A DNA stretch of 64,000 bases from Gemmatimonadota bacterium (GTDB lineage Bacteria; Gemmatimonadota; Gemmatimonadetes; Longimicrobiales; Gaopeijiaceae): the NCBI GenBank assembly GCA_009692205.1, contig SHZR01000002.1, positions 1-64,000 on the forward strand. Direction: 5' to 3'. A program made the position numbers and the translations under genes. Every line of letters starts with the position of its first letter. The stretch's first letter is position 1. This document shows positions 50,449 through 60,083 of the stretch, piece by piece. The notes beneath the pieces are model-generated. The model was given only the letters and a program-made list of their open reading frames with translations. It searched no databases and had not been told where the DNA came from.

Positions 50449-52188
50449 ATGTTCGGACGGCTGAAGCTGACTCAGGTTGCCGCGGCGGTTGCGCTGCTCG
50501 TTGTGCCCGCCCTGGCCGACGCCCAAGAAGGCGGGCGGTTCAGAGTTCTCGTTCCCTACTTCGAGCCCCGTGAGGGCGCGGACCGAGGCTTCGGACGCCA
50601 GGCGTCGGAGGACCTCCGCGAGATGATGGCCACGCTGCCCACGCACACGGCGATCACCGAGGACGAGATCGAGGAGCAGGCCGACAAGTTCAACATGGAC
50701 ATCGAGGAGCTGAATTGCCTCTACTCGATCCAGCTCGCCTCCCAGATCAACATTCCGGTCTTGATTTGCGCCAGCTACACGGCGGACGCGGAACGGAACT
50801 TCACGATCAGTTCCTCGATTCGGACGGTCCAGACGAGTGACGTGTTCGAGCTCCCCTCCATCACGGTGCCGCGCAACGGGCGCGAACAGGCTGCCCAGCA
50901 GATCTTCGAGCAGTTCCAGCGCTACAACACGCTGATCCGCTCGGCCGCCATCTGCACCGACTACGCGGCCAGCCAGCAGTGGGAGAGCGCGCTCCGTAAC
51001 TGCGACGAGTCCCTCGCGATCAACCCGAACGCGATGAGCATGCGCTTCCTGCGCGCGCGCATCCTGTTCGAGATGGAGCGCTATGACGAGTCGCTCGTGG
51101 ACTTCGACCGCGTGCTGGAGCAGGATCCGCTCAACGAGGACGCGCTGCAGACGGCGGGCTACATCGCCACCAGGATGGGCAACGACGAGCAGGGCCGCAC
51201 CTACTACCGCCGGTATCTGGAGGTCAACCCGGGCAACGTGAACGTCCGGATTCGCATCGCCTCTCAAATGGCGGAAGCGGGCGACCCGACGGGGGCGATG
51301 GAGTTCATCCAGCCTGGGCTCGACGTCGATCCCAACAACGTCGAACTGCTCGACCTCTACGGCACCTTCGCGTTCCTCGGGGCCATCGACGCACAGGGGC
51401 AGTACAGGGCGGCGGACGCGAACGCGCCGGGCCTCGCGCCCGCCGCGGCCGACTTCTACCGCGAGGCCATCCAGGCGTACATGAGGGTGTTCGAGGTGCG
51501 GGGCAACGAGACCCCCATCGACCGCCTCCGGAACATCGTCATCGCGCACTCGCAGCTCGAGGACTTCGCGTCCGTGATCAGCATGAGTGAGCGGGTCTTG
51601 CAGATCCAGGCCGATGAGCTGACGGTCATGAGCCTGTACGCAGATGCGCTCCATCAGTCCGACCGGCTGGAGCTGGAAGACGCCCTCGTGGCGATCGACC
51701 GGCTGATTGCGCTCCAGCCCGACCATCCTACCGCCACGCTCCGTAAGGCGACCTGGCTGATCGCCGTGCAGCGCATCGAGGATGCGGTTGCTGCGTTGAT
51801 CCCGATCGCCAAGGACCAGCCGTCGGCCGACAACGCGGCGAACATGATCTTCAACGAAGGCTACACCAACGGCTTCAACAAGCAGGACTGGGCCTACTCC
51901 ATCCGCGGCATGGTCGGGGCGAAGAGGATCCCGAATGTCAGCAGAGGCATAGCGGAGCAGCTCAACTTCTGGCACGGGTTCAGCGTCTTCCAGCGGACGA
52001 TGCCGCAGGCGGCGGCGCAGGATATCGCGGCCGCGCGCGCATCGCTGCCTGGGTTCCAAGAGGCGCAGACGCTGCTCAATCAGGCGGGCGCGTACCCCGC
52101 TTCGGTGAACATGGACATGGCGACCCTCATGGGCGGGCTCGCGCAGTTCATCGAGATCCAAGAGGCGATCATCCGCCGCGGCTACTAG
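50449..52188 (+). CDS. Exported tetratricopeptide-repeat protein
   Basis: 579 residues from the ATG at 50449, which opens a signal peptide ending A-D-A-Q-E; AGGAG is 7 bases upstream. Residues about 30-165 form an alpha/beta domain of TolB/CsgG style (R-V-L-V-P-Y-F-E-P). From about 170 there are at least eight TPR-like helical pairs with N-P-N-A / D-P-L-N-type turns. It probably organises protein contacts in the periplasm. It is followed by a strong terminator that separates it from the dcw cluster. Confidence 0.82.
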   Translation: MFGRLKLTQVAAAVALLVVPALADAQEGGRFRVLVPYFEPREGADRGFGRQASEDLREMMATLPTHTAITEDEIEEQADKFNMDIEELNCLYSIQLASQINIPVLICASYTADAERNFTISSSIRTVQTSDVFELPSITVPRNGREQAAQQIFEQFQRYNTLIRSAAICTDYAASQQWESALRNCDESLAINPNAMSMRFLRARILFEMERYDESLVDFDRVLEQDPLNEDALQTAGYIATRMGNDEQGRTYYRRYLEVNPGNVNVRIRIASQMAEAGDPTGAMEFIQPGLDVDPNNVELLDLYGTFAFLGAIDAQGQYRAADANAPGLAPAAADFYREAIQAYMRVFEVRGNETPIDRLRNIVIAHSQLEDFASVISMSERVLQIQADELTVMSLYADALHQSDRLELEDALVAIDRLIALQPDHPTATLRKATWLIAVQRIEDAVAALIPIAKDQPSADNAANMIFNEGYTNGFNKQDWAYSIRGMVGAKRIPNVSRGIAEQLNFWHGFSVFQRTMPQAAAQDIAAARASLPGFQEAQTLLNQAGAYPASVNMDMATLMGGLAQFIEIQEAIIRRGY

Positions 52189-52211
52189 CAGCGCGCTAGT
52201 CGTCGTTCCCA

Positions 52212-52247
52212 GAGGCGCCGCGGGGGCTTAGGCCCTCGCGGCGCCTC
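52212..52247 (+). terminator. Intrinsic terminator after the TPR gene
   Basis: GAGGCGCCGCG (52212-52222) pairs perfectly with 52237-52247 around a GGGGC-TTA-GCCC cap and is followed by TTCTTATT. It insulates the dcw promoter. Confidence 0.88.
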
Positions 52248-52416
52248 TTCTTATTCTCCCCACTCCGCCCCACCGCCGCCGGCCCGACTTTCGGGTTTCC
52301 TTCGGATTTGCGCGGAATTGGGTTTTGGGGTGATCCGGCGATTGTCGGCACGGGAAGGCCCGTTTCGCGTCCTCGAGCCCCCCCCCGGCAGGCCCAAGAA
52401 TTGGGAAAAGTCTCCC

Positions 52417-52446
52417 TTGACGCTCGTGCCCATCAGATCGTATTAT
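52417..52446 (+). promoter_or_regulatory. Housekeeping promoter of the dcw cluster
   Basis: TTGACG (52417-52422), an 18-base spacer and TATTAT (52441-52446) form the clearest sigma-70-type promoter in the window. Initiation would fall within the MraZ boxes just downstream. Confidence 0.75.
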
Positions 52447-52448
52447 CT

Positions 52449-52472
52449 CCCACCTCTCCCCACTATTACCCA
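52449..52472. promoter_or_regulatory. MraZ operator: three CCCA boxes at 10-base spacing
   Basis: CCCA at 52449, 52459 and 52469 gives exactly one helical turn between boxes (TGGG on the other strand). MraZ is known to repress its own cluster by binding TGGG repeats spaced this way. The boxes overlap the predicted transcription start, fitting autorepression by the first gene product. Confidence 0.8.
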
Positions 52473-52495
52473 CCCCATGCCACCCCGGGTGTTGC

Positions 52496-52927
52496 TTGAG
52501 CGGATTCGTCGGGCAATACGAGCACCAGATGGACGAGAAGGGGCGGGTCAGCCTCCCCTCCGCGTTCCGTCGGGAGGCGGACAGCGAGCGCTTCGTCCTC
52601 CTCCAATGGGAGCCCGAATACCTGTCGCTCTTCACCGCGTCCAAGTGGGTCGAGATCCAGGGTAGGCTCCTGCAGTTCCGCGGGGGCGACCCGCAGGCGT
52701 GGAACCAAGTCCGGTTGATCGTCGCGAACGCGGTCGAGGTGAGCCCGGACAGGCAGGGCAGGATCCTCGTGCCGGCGACGCTACAGGAAGCGGCCGGGCT
52801 CTCCGGGACCGTGCTGCTCAGCGGCAACATCGACCGTGTGGAGCTGTGGGATCCGACCAGGTACAAGAAGACGGTGCTCGCCAACGCCGGCGACCTGCAG
52901 AACCTGGCTCACCGGCTCTTCGGGTAG
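52496..52927 (+). CDS. mraZ: Transcriptional regulator MraZ
   Basis: 143 residues, TTG start. Two AbrB-like SpoVT modules: F-V-G-Q-Y-E-H-Q-M-D-E-K-G-R-V-S-L-P-S-A-F-R near the start and D-R-Q-G-R-I-L-V-P-A-T-L in the second half. The D-x-K/Q-G-R motifs are the DNA-binding signature. It should form a ring that binds the three boxes upstream. It is first gene of the cluster, 6 bases before rsmH. Confidence 0.95.
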   Translation: MSGFVGQYEHQMDEKGRVSLPSAFRREADSERFVLLQWEPEYLSLFTASKWVEIQGRLLQFRGGDPQAWNQVRLIVANAVEVSPDRQGRILVPATLQEAAGLSGTVLLSGNIDRVELWDPTRYKKTVLANAGDLQNLAHRLFG

Positions 52928-52933
52928 CCGAGC

Positions 52934-53857
52934 GTGCATACCTACCACGAGCCCGTGCTCGCCGACGAGGTGATGCAACTTCTCGGTCCGCAGCGGGCGG
53001 GGCTCTATCTGGACGGCACGGTGGGCGGGGGAGGACACACCCGCCGGATCCTCGAGCGCTGCTCCGACTGCCGGGTTCTCGCGGTCGATCGTGACCCGGA
53101 CGCGATCGAGCACGCGCGCCTCTCTCTCGCCGAGTTCGGCGACCGCGTCCGGTTCCTGCAGGCGCGCTTCGACGACGCTCCCCTGGATTCCGAGGCGCGC
53201 GCCAGCGGACTCGACGGTGCGCTGCTCGATCTAGGCGTGAGCTCCTACCAGATCGAGACCGAGTCACGCGGCTTCACGTTCCGGCGGGGCGTGGCACTGG
53301 ATATGCGGATGGACGTGTCGGGTTCTTCCGACGCGCGGAGCTTCCTGGCCGAGGCCAGCGAGGAGCGGCTTGCGCAGGTCTTCCGCGATTTCGGAGAGGA
53401 GCCGAGGGCTCGTTGTCTCGCGCGTGAGGTCGTGAAGCGGCGTGCCACGGCGCCGCTCGCGTCGAGCGACGACCTGGTCGCCGCCCTGGCTGTCACGCTG
53501 GGCCGTGCGCCCACGGCGCAGGACAAGGCGCGGATCTTCCAAGCGGTGCGGATCGCGGTGAACGAGGAGTTGGAGGCGCTGGAGCAGGGGCTGCCGGCGA
53601 TTCGAGAGGTGATGAACGACGGGGCTGTGATGGTGGTGATCTCGTATCACTCCCTCGAGGACCGCGTGGTCAAGAACGCCTTCCGCGAGTGGAGCCGCTC
53701 GTGCGTGTGCCCGCCGGTGCTGATGAAGTGCGTCTGCCGGGGACGCCCGTTGGGCGAGACGCTCACGAAGAAGCCCGTGCGTCCGTCGGAGAGCGAGACG
53801 CGCAACAACCCGCGGGCGCGTAGCGCGCGGCTGCGCGCGTGGCGGAGGGCCGCCTGA
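52934..53857 (+). CDS. rsmH: 16S rRNA (cytosine-1402-N4) methyltransferase
   Basis: 307 residues, GTG start. H-E-P-V-L near the start, SAM loop Y-L-D-G-T-V-G-G-G-G-H, D-L-G-V-S-S-Y-Q and S-Y-H-S-L-E-D-R-V-V-K near the end are RsmH signatures. It modifies the ribosomal P site. The stop overlaps the ATG of ftsL (TGATG). Confidence 0.96.
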   Translation: MHTYHEPVLADEVMQLLGPQRAGLYLDGTVGGGGHTRRILERCSDCRVLAVDRDPDAIEHARLSLAEFGDRVRFLQARFDDAPLDSEARASGLDGALLDLGVSSYQIETESRGFTFRRGVALDMRMDVSGSSDARSFLAEASEERLAQVFRDFGEEPRARCLAREVVKRRATAPLASSDDLVAALAVTLGRAPTAQDKARIFQAVRIAVNEELEALEQGLPAIREVMNDGAVMVVISYHSLEDRVVKNAFREWSRSCVCPPVLMKCVCRGRPLGETLTKKPVRPSESETRNNPRARSARLRAWRRAA

Positions 53858-54141
53858 TGGATGCAGCCGTTCTCGGACGTGCCGCCGTGACGATCGCCGT
53901 CCTGCTCGGCTCGCTCGGGTACGTGACCTGGAGACAGAGCCGTGCGCTCGAGACCCTCTCCGAGTGGGATGATCTTCGCCGGAGCACGGCGGTGGCGCGC
54001 GCGCAGGTGGTCGAGATCGAGCGCGAGATCCAGGTGCTCACGAGCCGCGCGCGGGTCGTGCCCGAAGCACGCGCCCAGTTGGGCATGCACACGCCGGACG
54101 CGACCGAGCTCGTGATCCTCGCCGCGGAGCCCGCGCAATGA
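53857..54141 (+). CDS. ftsL: FtsL-like division protein
   Basis: 94 residues from the ATG overlapping the rsmH stop. One membrane helix (about 7-25) then a coiled coil (about 30-75). Sequence identity in FtsL is always low; the call rests on size, topology and position between rsmH and ftsI. It would link FtsB and FtsQ to the FtsWI synthase. Its stop overlaps ftsI (ATGA). Confidence 0.85.
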   Translation: MDAAVLGRAAVTIAVLLGSLGYVTWRQSRALETLSEWDDLRRSTAVARAQVVEIEREIQVLTSRARVVPEARAQLGMHTPDATELVILAAEPAQ

Positions 54142-56102
54142 CGCGCCGCAAGTCTGCTGGCCGACTGCCGGTATGGCGTCGTCGCCTCGTGCTCGCGTCC
54201 TGGCTGCTCGCGGCGTTCACGATCTGTGTGCGCGCCGGGCAGATCCAGGTGCTGCAGGCGTCCCACTGGCGCGACCTCGCCGAGGCGCAACACAGCCGGG
54301 ATGTCGTGGTCCCGGCGACCCGGGGCTCGATCCTCGATCGTGACGGCACGCCCCTCGCCGTGTCGCGTGAGCGGGTCCGCGTGAGCATCGCCCCGAAGGA
54401 GATCGCGGACATGCAGGCCACGCGCGCCCTGCTCCGTGAGGAGCTCGGGCTCTCGCGCACGCAGGTCGAGCGGCTCACGTCGCGGGAGCGAGTGTGGGCG
54501 GTGGCCCCCGATCTCTACGCGCCGACCGTGCGCGAGCGGCTGCGCTCGGTGCCCGGTCTACACCTGGAGCGCGTGCTGCAGCGGCACCATCCCCACGGTG
54601 ACCTCGCGCGGAGCGTGCTCGGGGCCATCGTGGACGCCGAAGGCAGCGGCGGTGTCGAGCAGGCGTACGAGCGGCTGCTCGGTGGCACGTCCGGGCGCGA
54701 AGTCGTGGCACGGGACAACGCGGGTCGGGAGATCCCCGGCGAGCGCGTGACGATGGTGCCGCCGCGCTCGGGCGGTGAGGTCGTGCTGACGATCGACATG
54801 GATCTCCAGGAGATCGCGCAGCAGGCCCTCGAAGAGGCCATGGAAGAGACCGAGGCCCGTGGGGGCGACGTGGTGGTGACGGACCCCATGACCGGAGAGG
54901 TGCTGGCGCTCGTCTCCATCCGGGACGGAACGGCGAACGCGCTGTCTGCGCTCAGCACGCCTTACGAGCCTGGATCGACGCTGAAGCCCTTCACCGTGGC
55001 TGCTCTGCTCGAGCGCGGGCTCGCGTCGCTGGACGACACGATCGACATCGGGAACGGGACGTGGACGATCGAAGGCCGCACGCTCCACGACACGCACACG
55101 AAGGGGCGCATCTCCCTCGGAGAGGCGCTGCGTGAGTCCTCGAACGTCGGTGTGGCGAAGGCCGCCCAGGCGCTCACCCCCGGTGTCCAGTACGAGAACC
55201 TGCGCGACTTCGGCTTCGGAGGAAACACGGGGATCGAGCTTCCCGGAGAGGTCGCGGGTACGCTGCGCCGTCCTTCAGGCTGGACTCCGCAGTCTCCGGC
55301 CTCGCTCGCGATCGGTTACGAGATGTCGGTGACGCCGCTCCAGATGGCGATGGCGTACGGCGCCCTCGCCAACGGCGGGCTCCTGATGCAGCCGCGTCTG
55401 GTCCGCGAGGTCCGGAGTTCGGATGGCGCCGTCCTCGAGCGCTTCGAGGCGCGCGTGATCCGCAGGGTGATCGAGGAAGATGTGGCGGCGACGGTGGGGA
55501 CGGCGCTCGTCGGCGTCGTCGAGGACGGCACCGGAGGGTCCGCGCGTCTCGGCTCGTTCGCGGTGGCCGGCAAGAGCGGCACGGCGCGACTGAACTCCGG
55601 GGACGGGTACGAAGAGGGCGCCTACTACTCGTCGTTCGTGGGATTCTTCCCGGCGGACGCTCCTCAGTTGGTCGTGTTCGTCGGGCTCGACCGCCCCCAG
55701 GGCGCCTACTACGGGGGTGCGGTCGCTGCCCCGGTCACCCGCACGACCATGGAAGCGGCGCTGGCGGCACGCACGACGCCCCTCGACCGCGGCGCGCTCC
55801 TGCGGTCCACTCGGCGTGACGATCGCGACGGCGGCGTTCCCGCGAACGTCCCGCCCGCGCGCTTCGCTTTGCGTCCGGCCGAGCCCGAGGCTCCCATTCG
55901 CCGCGAGGCGATCGACCGCGCCGCGCGTGTGACGCTGCCGAACGTGACCGGCCTCCCGTCGCGGGTGGCGGTCCGCCGCCTGCACGCGCTCGGCCTTCGC
56001 GTCTCATCGGTCGGTGTCGGCAACATCGCGGGCACCACTCCGAGGGCCGGAGAGCGCGTCCTTCCGGGCGACACCGTCCGCCTACGGTTGGGCGCCGAAT
56101 GA
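54138..56102 (+). CDS. ftsI: Division transpeptidase FtsI (PBP) with C-terminal PASTA domain
   Basis: 654 residues. A membrane helix near 15-32, the dimerisation domain to about 200, then the transpeptidase: S-T-L-K with the acyl Ser280, S-S-N in L-R-E-S-S-N-V-G, and K-S-G in G-K-S-G-T-A. Residues about 590-654 form one PASTA domain (L-P-N-V-T-G ... G-x-x-R-A-G-E). PASTA on a division PBP is usual in Gram-positives and less so in diderms. It cross-links septal peptidoglycan with FtsW. Confidence 0.95.
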   Translation: MTRRKSAGRLPVWRRRLVLASWLLAAFTICVRAGQIQVLQASHWRDLAEAQHSRDVVVPATRGSILDRDGTPLAVSRERVRVSIAPKEIADMQATRALLREELGLSRTQVERLTSRERVWAVAPDLYAPTVRERLRSVPGLHLERVLQRHHPHGDLARSVLGAIVDAEGSGGVEQAYERLLGGTSGREVVARDNAGREIPGERVTMVPPRSGGEVVLTIDMDLQEIAQQALEEAMEETEARGGDVVVTDPMTGEVLALVSIRDGTANALSALSTPYEPGSTLKPFTVAALLERGLASLDDTIDIGNGTWTIEGRTLHDTHTKGRISLGEALRESSNVGVAKAAQALTPGVQYENLRDFGFGGNTGIELPGEVAGTLRRPSGWTPQSPASLAIGYEMSVTPLQMAMAYGALANGGLLMQPRLVREVRSSDGAVLERFEARVIRRVIEEDVAATVGTALVGVVEDGTGGSARLGSFAVAGKSGTARLNSGDGYEEGAYYSSFVGFFPADAPQLVVFVGLDRPQGAYYGGAVAAPVTRTTMEAALAARTTPLDRGALLRSTRRDDRDGGVPANVPPARFALRPAEPEAPIRREAIDRAARVTLPNVTGLPSRVAVRRLHALGLRVSSVGVGNIAGTTPRAGERVLPGDTVRLRLGAE

Positions 56103-57580
56103 GTGGAGCCCCGGCGCGGATCAGACTCCGCGAGGTGAGCGACGTCCTCCGCTCGGCCGGCCTCCTGACGGAGGAACGCGCCACGGGGGACGTGGCCGTT
56201 CAGGGGGTGAGTCAGGACTCCCGCTCGACTCGCCCGGGAGACCTCTTCCTCGCGTGGGCGGGCAGCGCGGCGGACGCGCACGACTTCGTCGCCGACGCGA
56301 TGCGGCACGGGGCGGTCGCGACGGTCGTGGAGCGGCCCCTCGAGGTGCGCATCCCGCAGCTCGTCGTGAGTGACGGCAGGCGTGCCGCCGCGCTCGCGGC
56401 GGACGTGGTCATGGGGTCCCCGAGCAGAGCGCTCCGGACCCTCGCGGTGACCGGCACCAACGGAAAGACGACGACGGCGATCCTGATTCGCCACCTGATG
56501 GGCCCGGACGTGCCGACCGCCGTCATCGGGACCCTCGGACTGATCGACCGCGCGGGCGTTCGACCCGGCAGCGAGAAGCTGACCACCCCGGGTCCGGTCC
56601 AGGTGGCGGTGTGGCTGCGGGAACTCGTGGACGGCGGCATGAGCGCCGTCGTCTTCGAGGCCTCCTCACACGCACTGGCACAGCACAGGCTCGACGCGCT
56701 CCGCTTCGAAGTGGTCGTGTTCACGAACCTGTCCCAGGACCACCTCGACTACCACGCCGACCTCGCGGACTACTTCGCGGCGAAGGCGCGGCTCGTGGAG
56801 CTGACGGGGGAGGGCGGCACGGTGGTCGTGAACCGTGGCGATGCCGCGTGGGACCGCCTCGATCCCAAGGGTCGGGCGCTCCGCACCTACGCGGTGGAGC
56901 GCGCTGCGGACGTGTCCGCACACGACGTCCGCCTCGACGCGCGCGGCGCGAGCTTCTCGCTTCGCGTCGACGGAGAAGAACGGCAGGTCCGCACACCGCT
57001 GCTGGGCCGCTACAACGTCGAGAACGCTCTGGCCGCCACGGCCGCGGCGCTTGCCGCGGGCATCTCGCTCGACGCAGTGGTCGAGCGCCTAGGTGCCGTT
57101 CCCCAGGTGAGCGGTCGCCTCGAGGCCGTCGTCACGTCGCCGTTCACGGTCCTGATCGACTTCGCCCACACGCCGGCGGCGCTCGCGAGCGCGCTGGCCG
57201 CCGTGAAGCCGCTGACCCGCGGACGCCTGATCGTCCTGTTCGGCGCCGGCGGCGACCGTGATCGCGCCAAGCGCCGGCCCATGGCCGAGGCCGTCGCAGG
57301 GATCGCGGACCTGGTCGTGCTCACGTCGGACAACCCGCGCACGGAAGATCCGGAGCGCATCCTCGACGACCTGGCCACCGGGCTCGCGGGCATCGAGTAC
57401 GAGCGCGTGGCGGACCGGCGCGACGCGATCGAAGTCGCGCTGCGTGCCGCGCGCCCGGGCGACACCGTCGTCCTCGCGGGCAAGGGCCACGAGACCTACC
57501 AGGTGATCGGTAAGGAGAAGCGTCCGTTCGACGAGCGCGAGATCGTGGCGGCATGCCTCGCCCGGCTGGAGCGCCGATGA
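56099..57580 (+). CDS. murE: UDP-MurNAc-tripeptide synthetase, meso-DAP type
   Basis: 493 residues. ATP loop T-G-T-N-G-K-T-T-T, G-x-L-G motifs, and D-N-P-R in T-S-D-N-P-R-T-E-D-P, which recognises meso-diaminopimelate. That fits the lysAC gene in this window, which makes and consumes the same intermediate. Start and stop both overlap neighbours (ATGA). Confidence 0.96.
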   Translation: MSGAPARIRLREVSDVLRSAGLLTEERATGDVAVQGVSQDSRSTRPGDLFLAWAGSAADAHDFVADAMRHGAVATVVERPLEVRIPQLVVSDGRRAAALAADVVMGSPSRALRTLAVTGTNGKTTTAILIRHLMGPDVPTAVIGTLGLIDRAGVRPGSEKLTTPGPVQVAVWLRELVDGGMSAVVFEASSHALAQHRLDALRFEVVVFTNLSQDHLDYHADLADYFAAKARLVELTGEGGTVVVNRGDAAWDRLDPKGRALRTYAVERAADVSAHDVRLDARGASFSLRVDGEERQVRTPLLGRYNVENALAATAAALAAGISLDAVVERLGAVPQVSGRLEAVVTSPFTVLIDFAHTPAALASALAAVKPLTRGRLIVLFGAGGDRDRAKRRPMAEAVAGIADLVVLTSDNPRTEDPERILDDLATGLAGIEYERVADRRDAIEVALRAARPGDTVVLAGKGHETYQVIGKEKRPFDEREIVAACLARLERR

Positions 57581-58941
57581 GCACGGCCGTCTGGACCGAC
57601 GCCGACGTGCGCGGCGCGCTCGGCCTCGCTGCGGTCACGGGCACGGAGCGCGTCAGATACACGGGCGTCTCGACCGACTCCCGCCAGATCGAGGAAGGGC
57701 AGCTCTACATCGCGCTGACGGGTGAGCACTTCGACGGCCACGACTTCGTCGTCGCCGCGCTCGCCAAGGGCGCGCGGGGCGCCGTGGTGTCGCGACCCCA
57801 GGATGCCTCCGTTCGCGGCCCGCTCTATCAGGTGGACGACACGCTCGTCGCGCTGGGTGCGCTCGCCGCGCACCGCCGCCGGAGCCTCCGGGCGCCGGTC
57901 GTCGCGATCACGGGCTCCTCGGGCAAGACGACCACGAAGGACCTCACGGCAGCGGCGATCGGTGAGGGCAAGCGCGTGCACGCGACGCGTGGCAACAAGA
58001 ACAACCGCATCGGCATGCCGCTCACGCTGCTGGCCACTCCGGTCGATGCAGAGGCCGTGGTGCTCGAGCTCGGGACGAACGAGCCGGGCGAGATCCGCAC
58101 GCTGGCGCAGATCGCGCGGCCCGACATCGGCGTCGTCACCACGGTCGGTGAGGCTCACCTGGAGAAGCTTGGCTCGTTCGAGGGCGTCCTCGACGAGAAG
58201 CTCGACCTGCTCCGCGGGCTCGCCGAGGGTGGGCGCTGCGTGGTCGGCGACGAGCCGTCGGTGCTTGCGGCCCGTGCGCGCGCTCTCTGTCCGCACCTGC
58301 GCGTGGCTGGCTGGACCCACCGCGCGGACGCCGACCTCCGCATCGAGAGCGCGCTCGTCGACGTCTTCGGTCACTACGAGTTCGAGTGGCGCGGCGAGAC
58401 CGTGACGGTGCCTCTGGTCGGTCGCCACGCGGCCACCGACGCCATGCTCGCGCTCGCGATCGCCGACCTGGTGGGTGTGTCACCGGCCGACGCGGCGCGC
58501 GGCATCGCCAAGGCGGACACGAACCCGCTCCGCGGTGAGGTCCGGCGCCTCGGCACCCTGACGCTGATCGTGGACTGCTACAACGCGAACCCGCAGAGCG
58601 TGCGTGCGGCCCTGGACGTCCTGGAGGGGCAGGTCGCCAAGCGTCGCGTCGCGGTGCTCGGCAGCATGCTCGAACTGGGCACGCAGTCGGACCGCCTGCA
58701 CCGCGAGGTCCTCGCGAACGCGCTGGAGCGCGACATCGACCTCATCGTCGCGACGGGCGCGTTCGGACGCGCCGCGGAAGCGTTGGGCACGCGGGCCGCG
58801 GGTGTGATCACCGCGCCGGACTGGCAGGAGGCCTATCCGCGACTGCGCGAGCGTCTCGAGGGCGACGAGATCGTGCTGCTGAAGGCGTCCCGCGGGATCG
58901 CTCTGGAGGGCATCCTGCCCCTTCTGGAGCGGGACTTCTGA
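57577..58941 (+). CDS. murF: UDP-MurNAc-tripeptide D-Ala-D-Ala ligase
   Basis: 454 residues from the ATG overlapping the murE stop. ATP loop I-T-G-S-S-G-K-T-T-T-K, then N-K-N-N-R-I-G-M-P and E-L-G-T-N-E-P-G-E-I, then D-C-Y-N-A-N-P-Q-S, all MurF signatures. It adds the D-Ala-D-Ala dipeptide. It ends in a TGATG overlap with mraY. Confidence 0.96.
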   Translation: MSTAVWTDADVRGALGLAAVTGTERVRYTGVSTDSRQIEEGQLYIALTGEHFDGHDFVVAALAKGARGAVVSRPQDASVRGPLYQVDDTLVALGALAAHRRRSLRAPVVAITGSSGKTTTKDLTAAAIGEGKRVHATRGNKNNRIGMPLTLLATPVDAEAVVLELGTNEPGEIRTLAQIARPDIGVVTTVGEAHLEKLGSFEGVLDEKLDLLRGLAEGGRCVVGDEPSVLAARARALCPHLRVAGWTHRADADLRIESALVDVFGHYEFEWRGETVTVPLVGRHAATDAMLALAIADLVGVSPADAARGIAKADTNPLRGEVRRLGTLTLIVDCYNANPQSVRAALDVLEGQVAKRRVAVLGSMLELGTQSDRLHREVLANALERDIDLIVATGAFGRAAEALGTRAAGVITAPDWQEAYPRLRERLEGDEIVLLKASRGIALEGILPLLERDF

Positions 58942-60047
58942 TGCTGTACCATCTGCTCCCCGGCCTCGCCGACGTGTACGGCGCATTCAACGTGTTCGTC
59001 TACATCACGTTCCGCGCCGCGGGAGCGGTGGTCACGTCGCTGCTCATCGCGTTCGCGTTGGGACCGATCGTGATTCGCCGGCTGGCGGGCGCGAAGGTGG
59101 GCCAGGTCGTGCGCGAGAGCGGGCCGGCGACGCACCACGGCAAGGCCGGCACGCCGACCATGGGCGGCCTCATCATGATTGCCGCCACGGCGATCTCCAC
59201 GCTCCTCTGGGCCGAGCTGACGAACTGGTACACGATCGTCGCGCTGGTCTCGTTCGTGTGGATGGGCGCGATCGGGTTCCTCGACGACTACCTCAAGGTC
59301 GTGCAGGGGAAGACGCGGGGGCTGGTCGCTCGTTACAAGATGATCGGGCAGTGGACCTTCGGGCTCGCGCTCGGCGCGTTTCTGGTGTGGCATCCGATCT
59401 CGCCGCACCCGACGACCTGGACGTCGGTGCCGTTCTTCTCGGACATGGCGGCGGTCTTTTCGCCGCCCGTGTTCATCCTCTTCACGGGCTGGGTCGTCTC
59501 GGGATCGGCCAACGCGGTCAACCTCACCGACGGGCTCGACGGGTTGGCGGCGGGGCTGGTCGCGATCTCGGCGGCTACGCTGGGCGTATTCGCGTACATC
59601 GCGGGCCGCACGGACACCTCGGCCTATCTCGGCTTCTTCTACCTGCCGGGTGCGGGTGAGCTCACGATTTTCGCGGTCGCGCTCGCCGGTGCCGCGATCG
59701 GCTTCCTGTGGTTCAACGCGCACCCCGCGCAGGTCTTCATGGGCGACACCGGGTCGCTCGCGCTCGGCGGCGCGCTGGGCGTGATGGCGATCCTGCTGAA
59801 GGCCGAGTTCCTGCTCGCGATCGTCGGTGGCGTCTTCGTGCTCGAGACGGTTTCGGTCGCGATGCAGATGGGCTGGTTCAAGTACACCCGCCGCCGCTTC
59901 GGCGAGGGTCGGCGGATTTTCCGGATGGCCCCGATCCACCACCACTTCGAGCAGTGCGGGTGGCCCGAGACCAAGGTGGTCGTCCGATTCTGGATCCTCG
60001 GTGTGCTGTTCGCGATGCTCGCGATCAGCACCCTTAAGATTCGGTGA
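58941..60047 (+). CDS. mraY: Phospho-MurNAc-pentapeptide transferase
   Basis: 368 residues, about ten membrane helices. Motifs G-T-P-T-M-G-G, the Asp pair in F-L-D-D-Y-L-K, N-A-V-N-L-T-D-G-L-D-G-L and M-G-D-T-G-S-L-A-L-G, and H-H-H-F-E near the end. It makes lipid I on the cytoplasmic face. Confidence 0.97.
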   Translation: MLYHLLPGLADVYGAFNVFVYITFRAAGAVVTSLLIAFALGPIVIRRLAGAKVGQVVRESGPATHHGKAGTPTMGGLIMIAATAISTLLWAELTNWYTIVALVSFVWMGAIGFLDDYLKVVQGKTRGLVARYKMIGQWTFGLALGAFLVWHPISPHPTTWTSVPFFSDMAAVFSPPVFILFTGWVVSGSANAVNLTDGLDGLAAGLVAISAATLGVFAYIAGRTDTSAYLGFFYLPGAGELTIFAVALAGAAIGFLWFNAHPAQVFMGDTGSLALGGALGVMAILLKAEFLLAIVGGVFVLETVSVAMQMGWFKYTRRRFGEGRRIFRMAPIHHHFEQCGWPETKVVVRFWILGVLFAMLAISTLKIR

Positions 60048-60083
60048 GCGAATATGATGCGCTCATGCGACCGGTAAGGCAGC

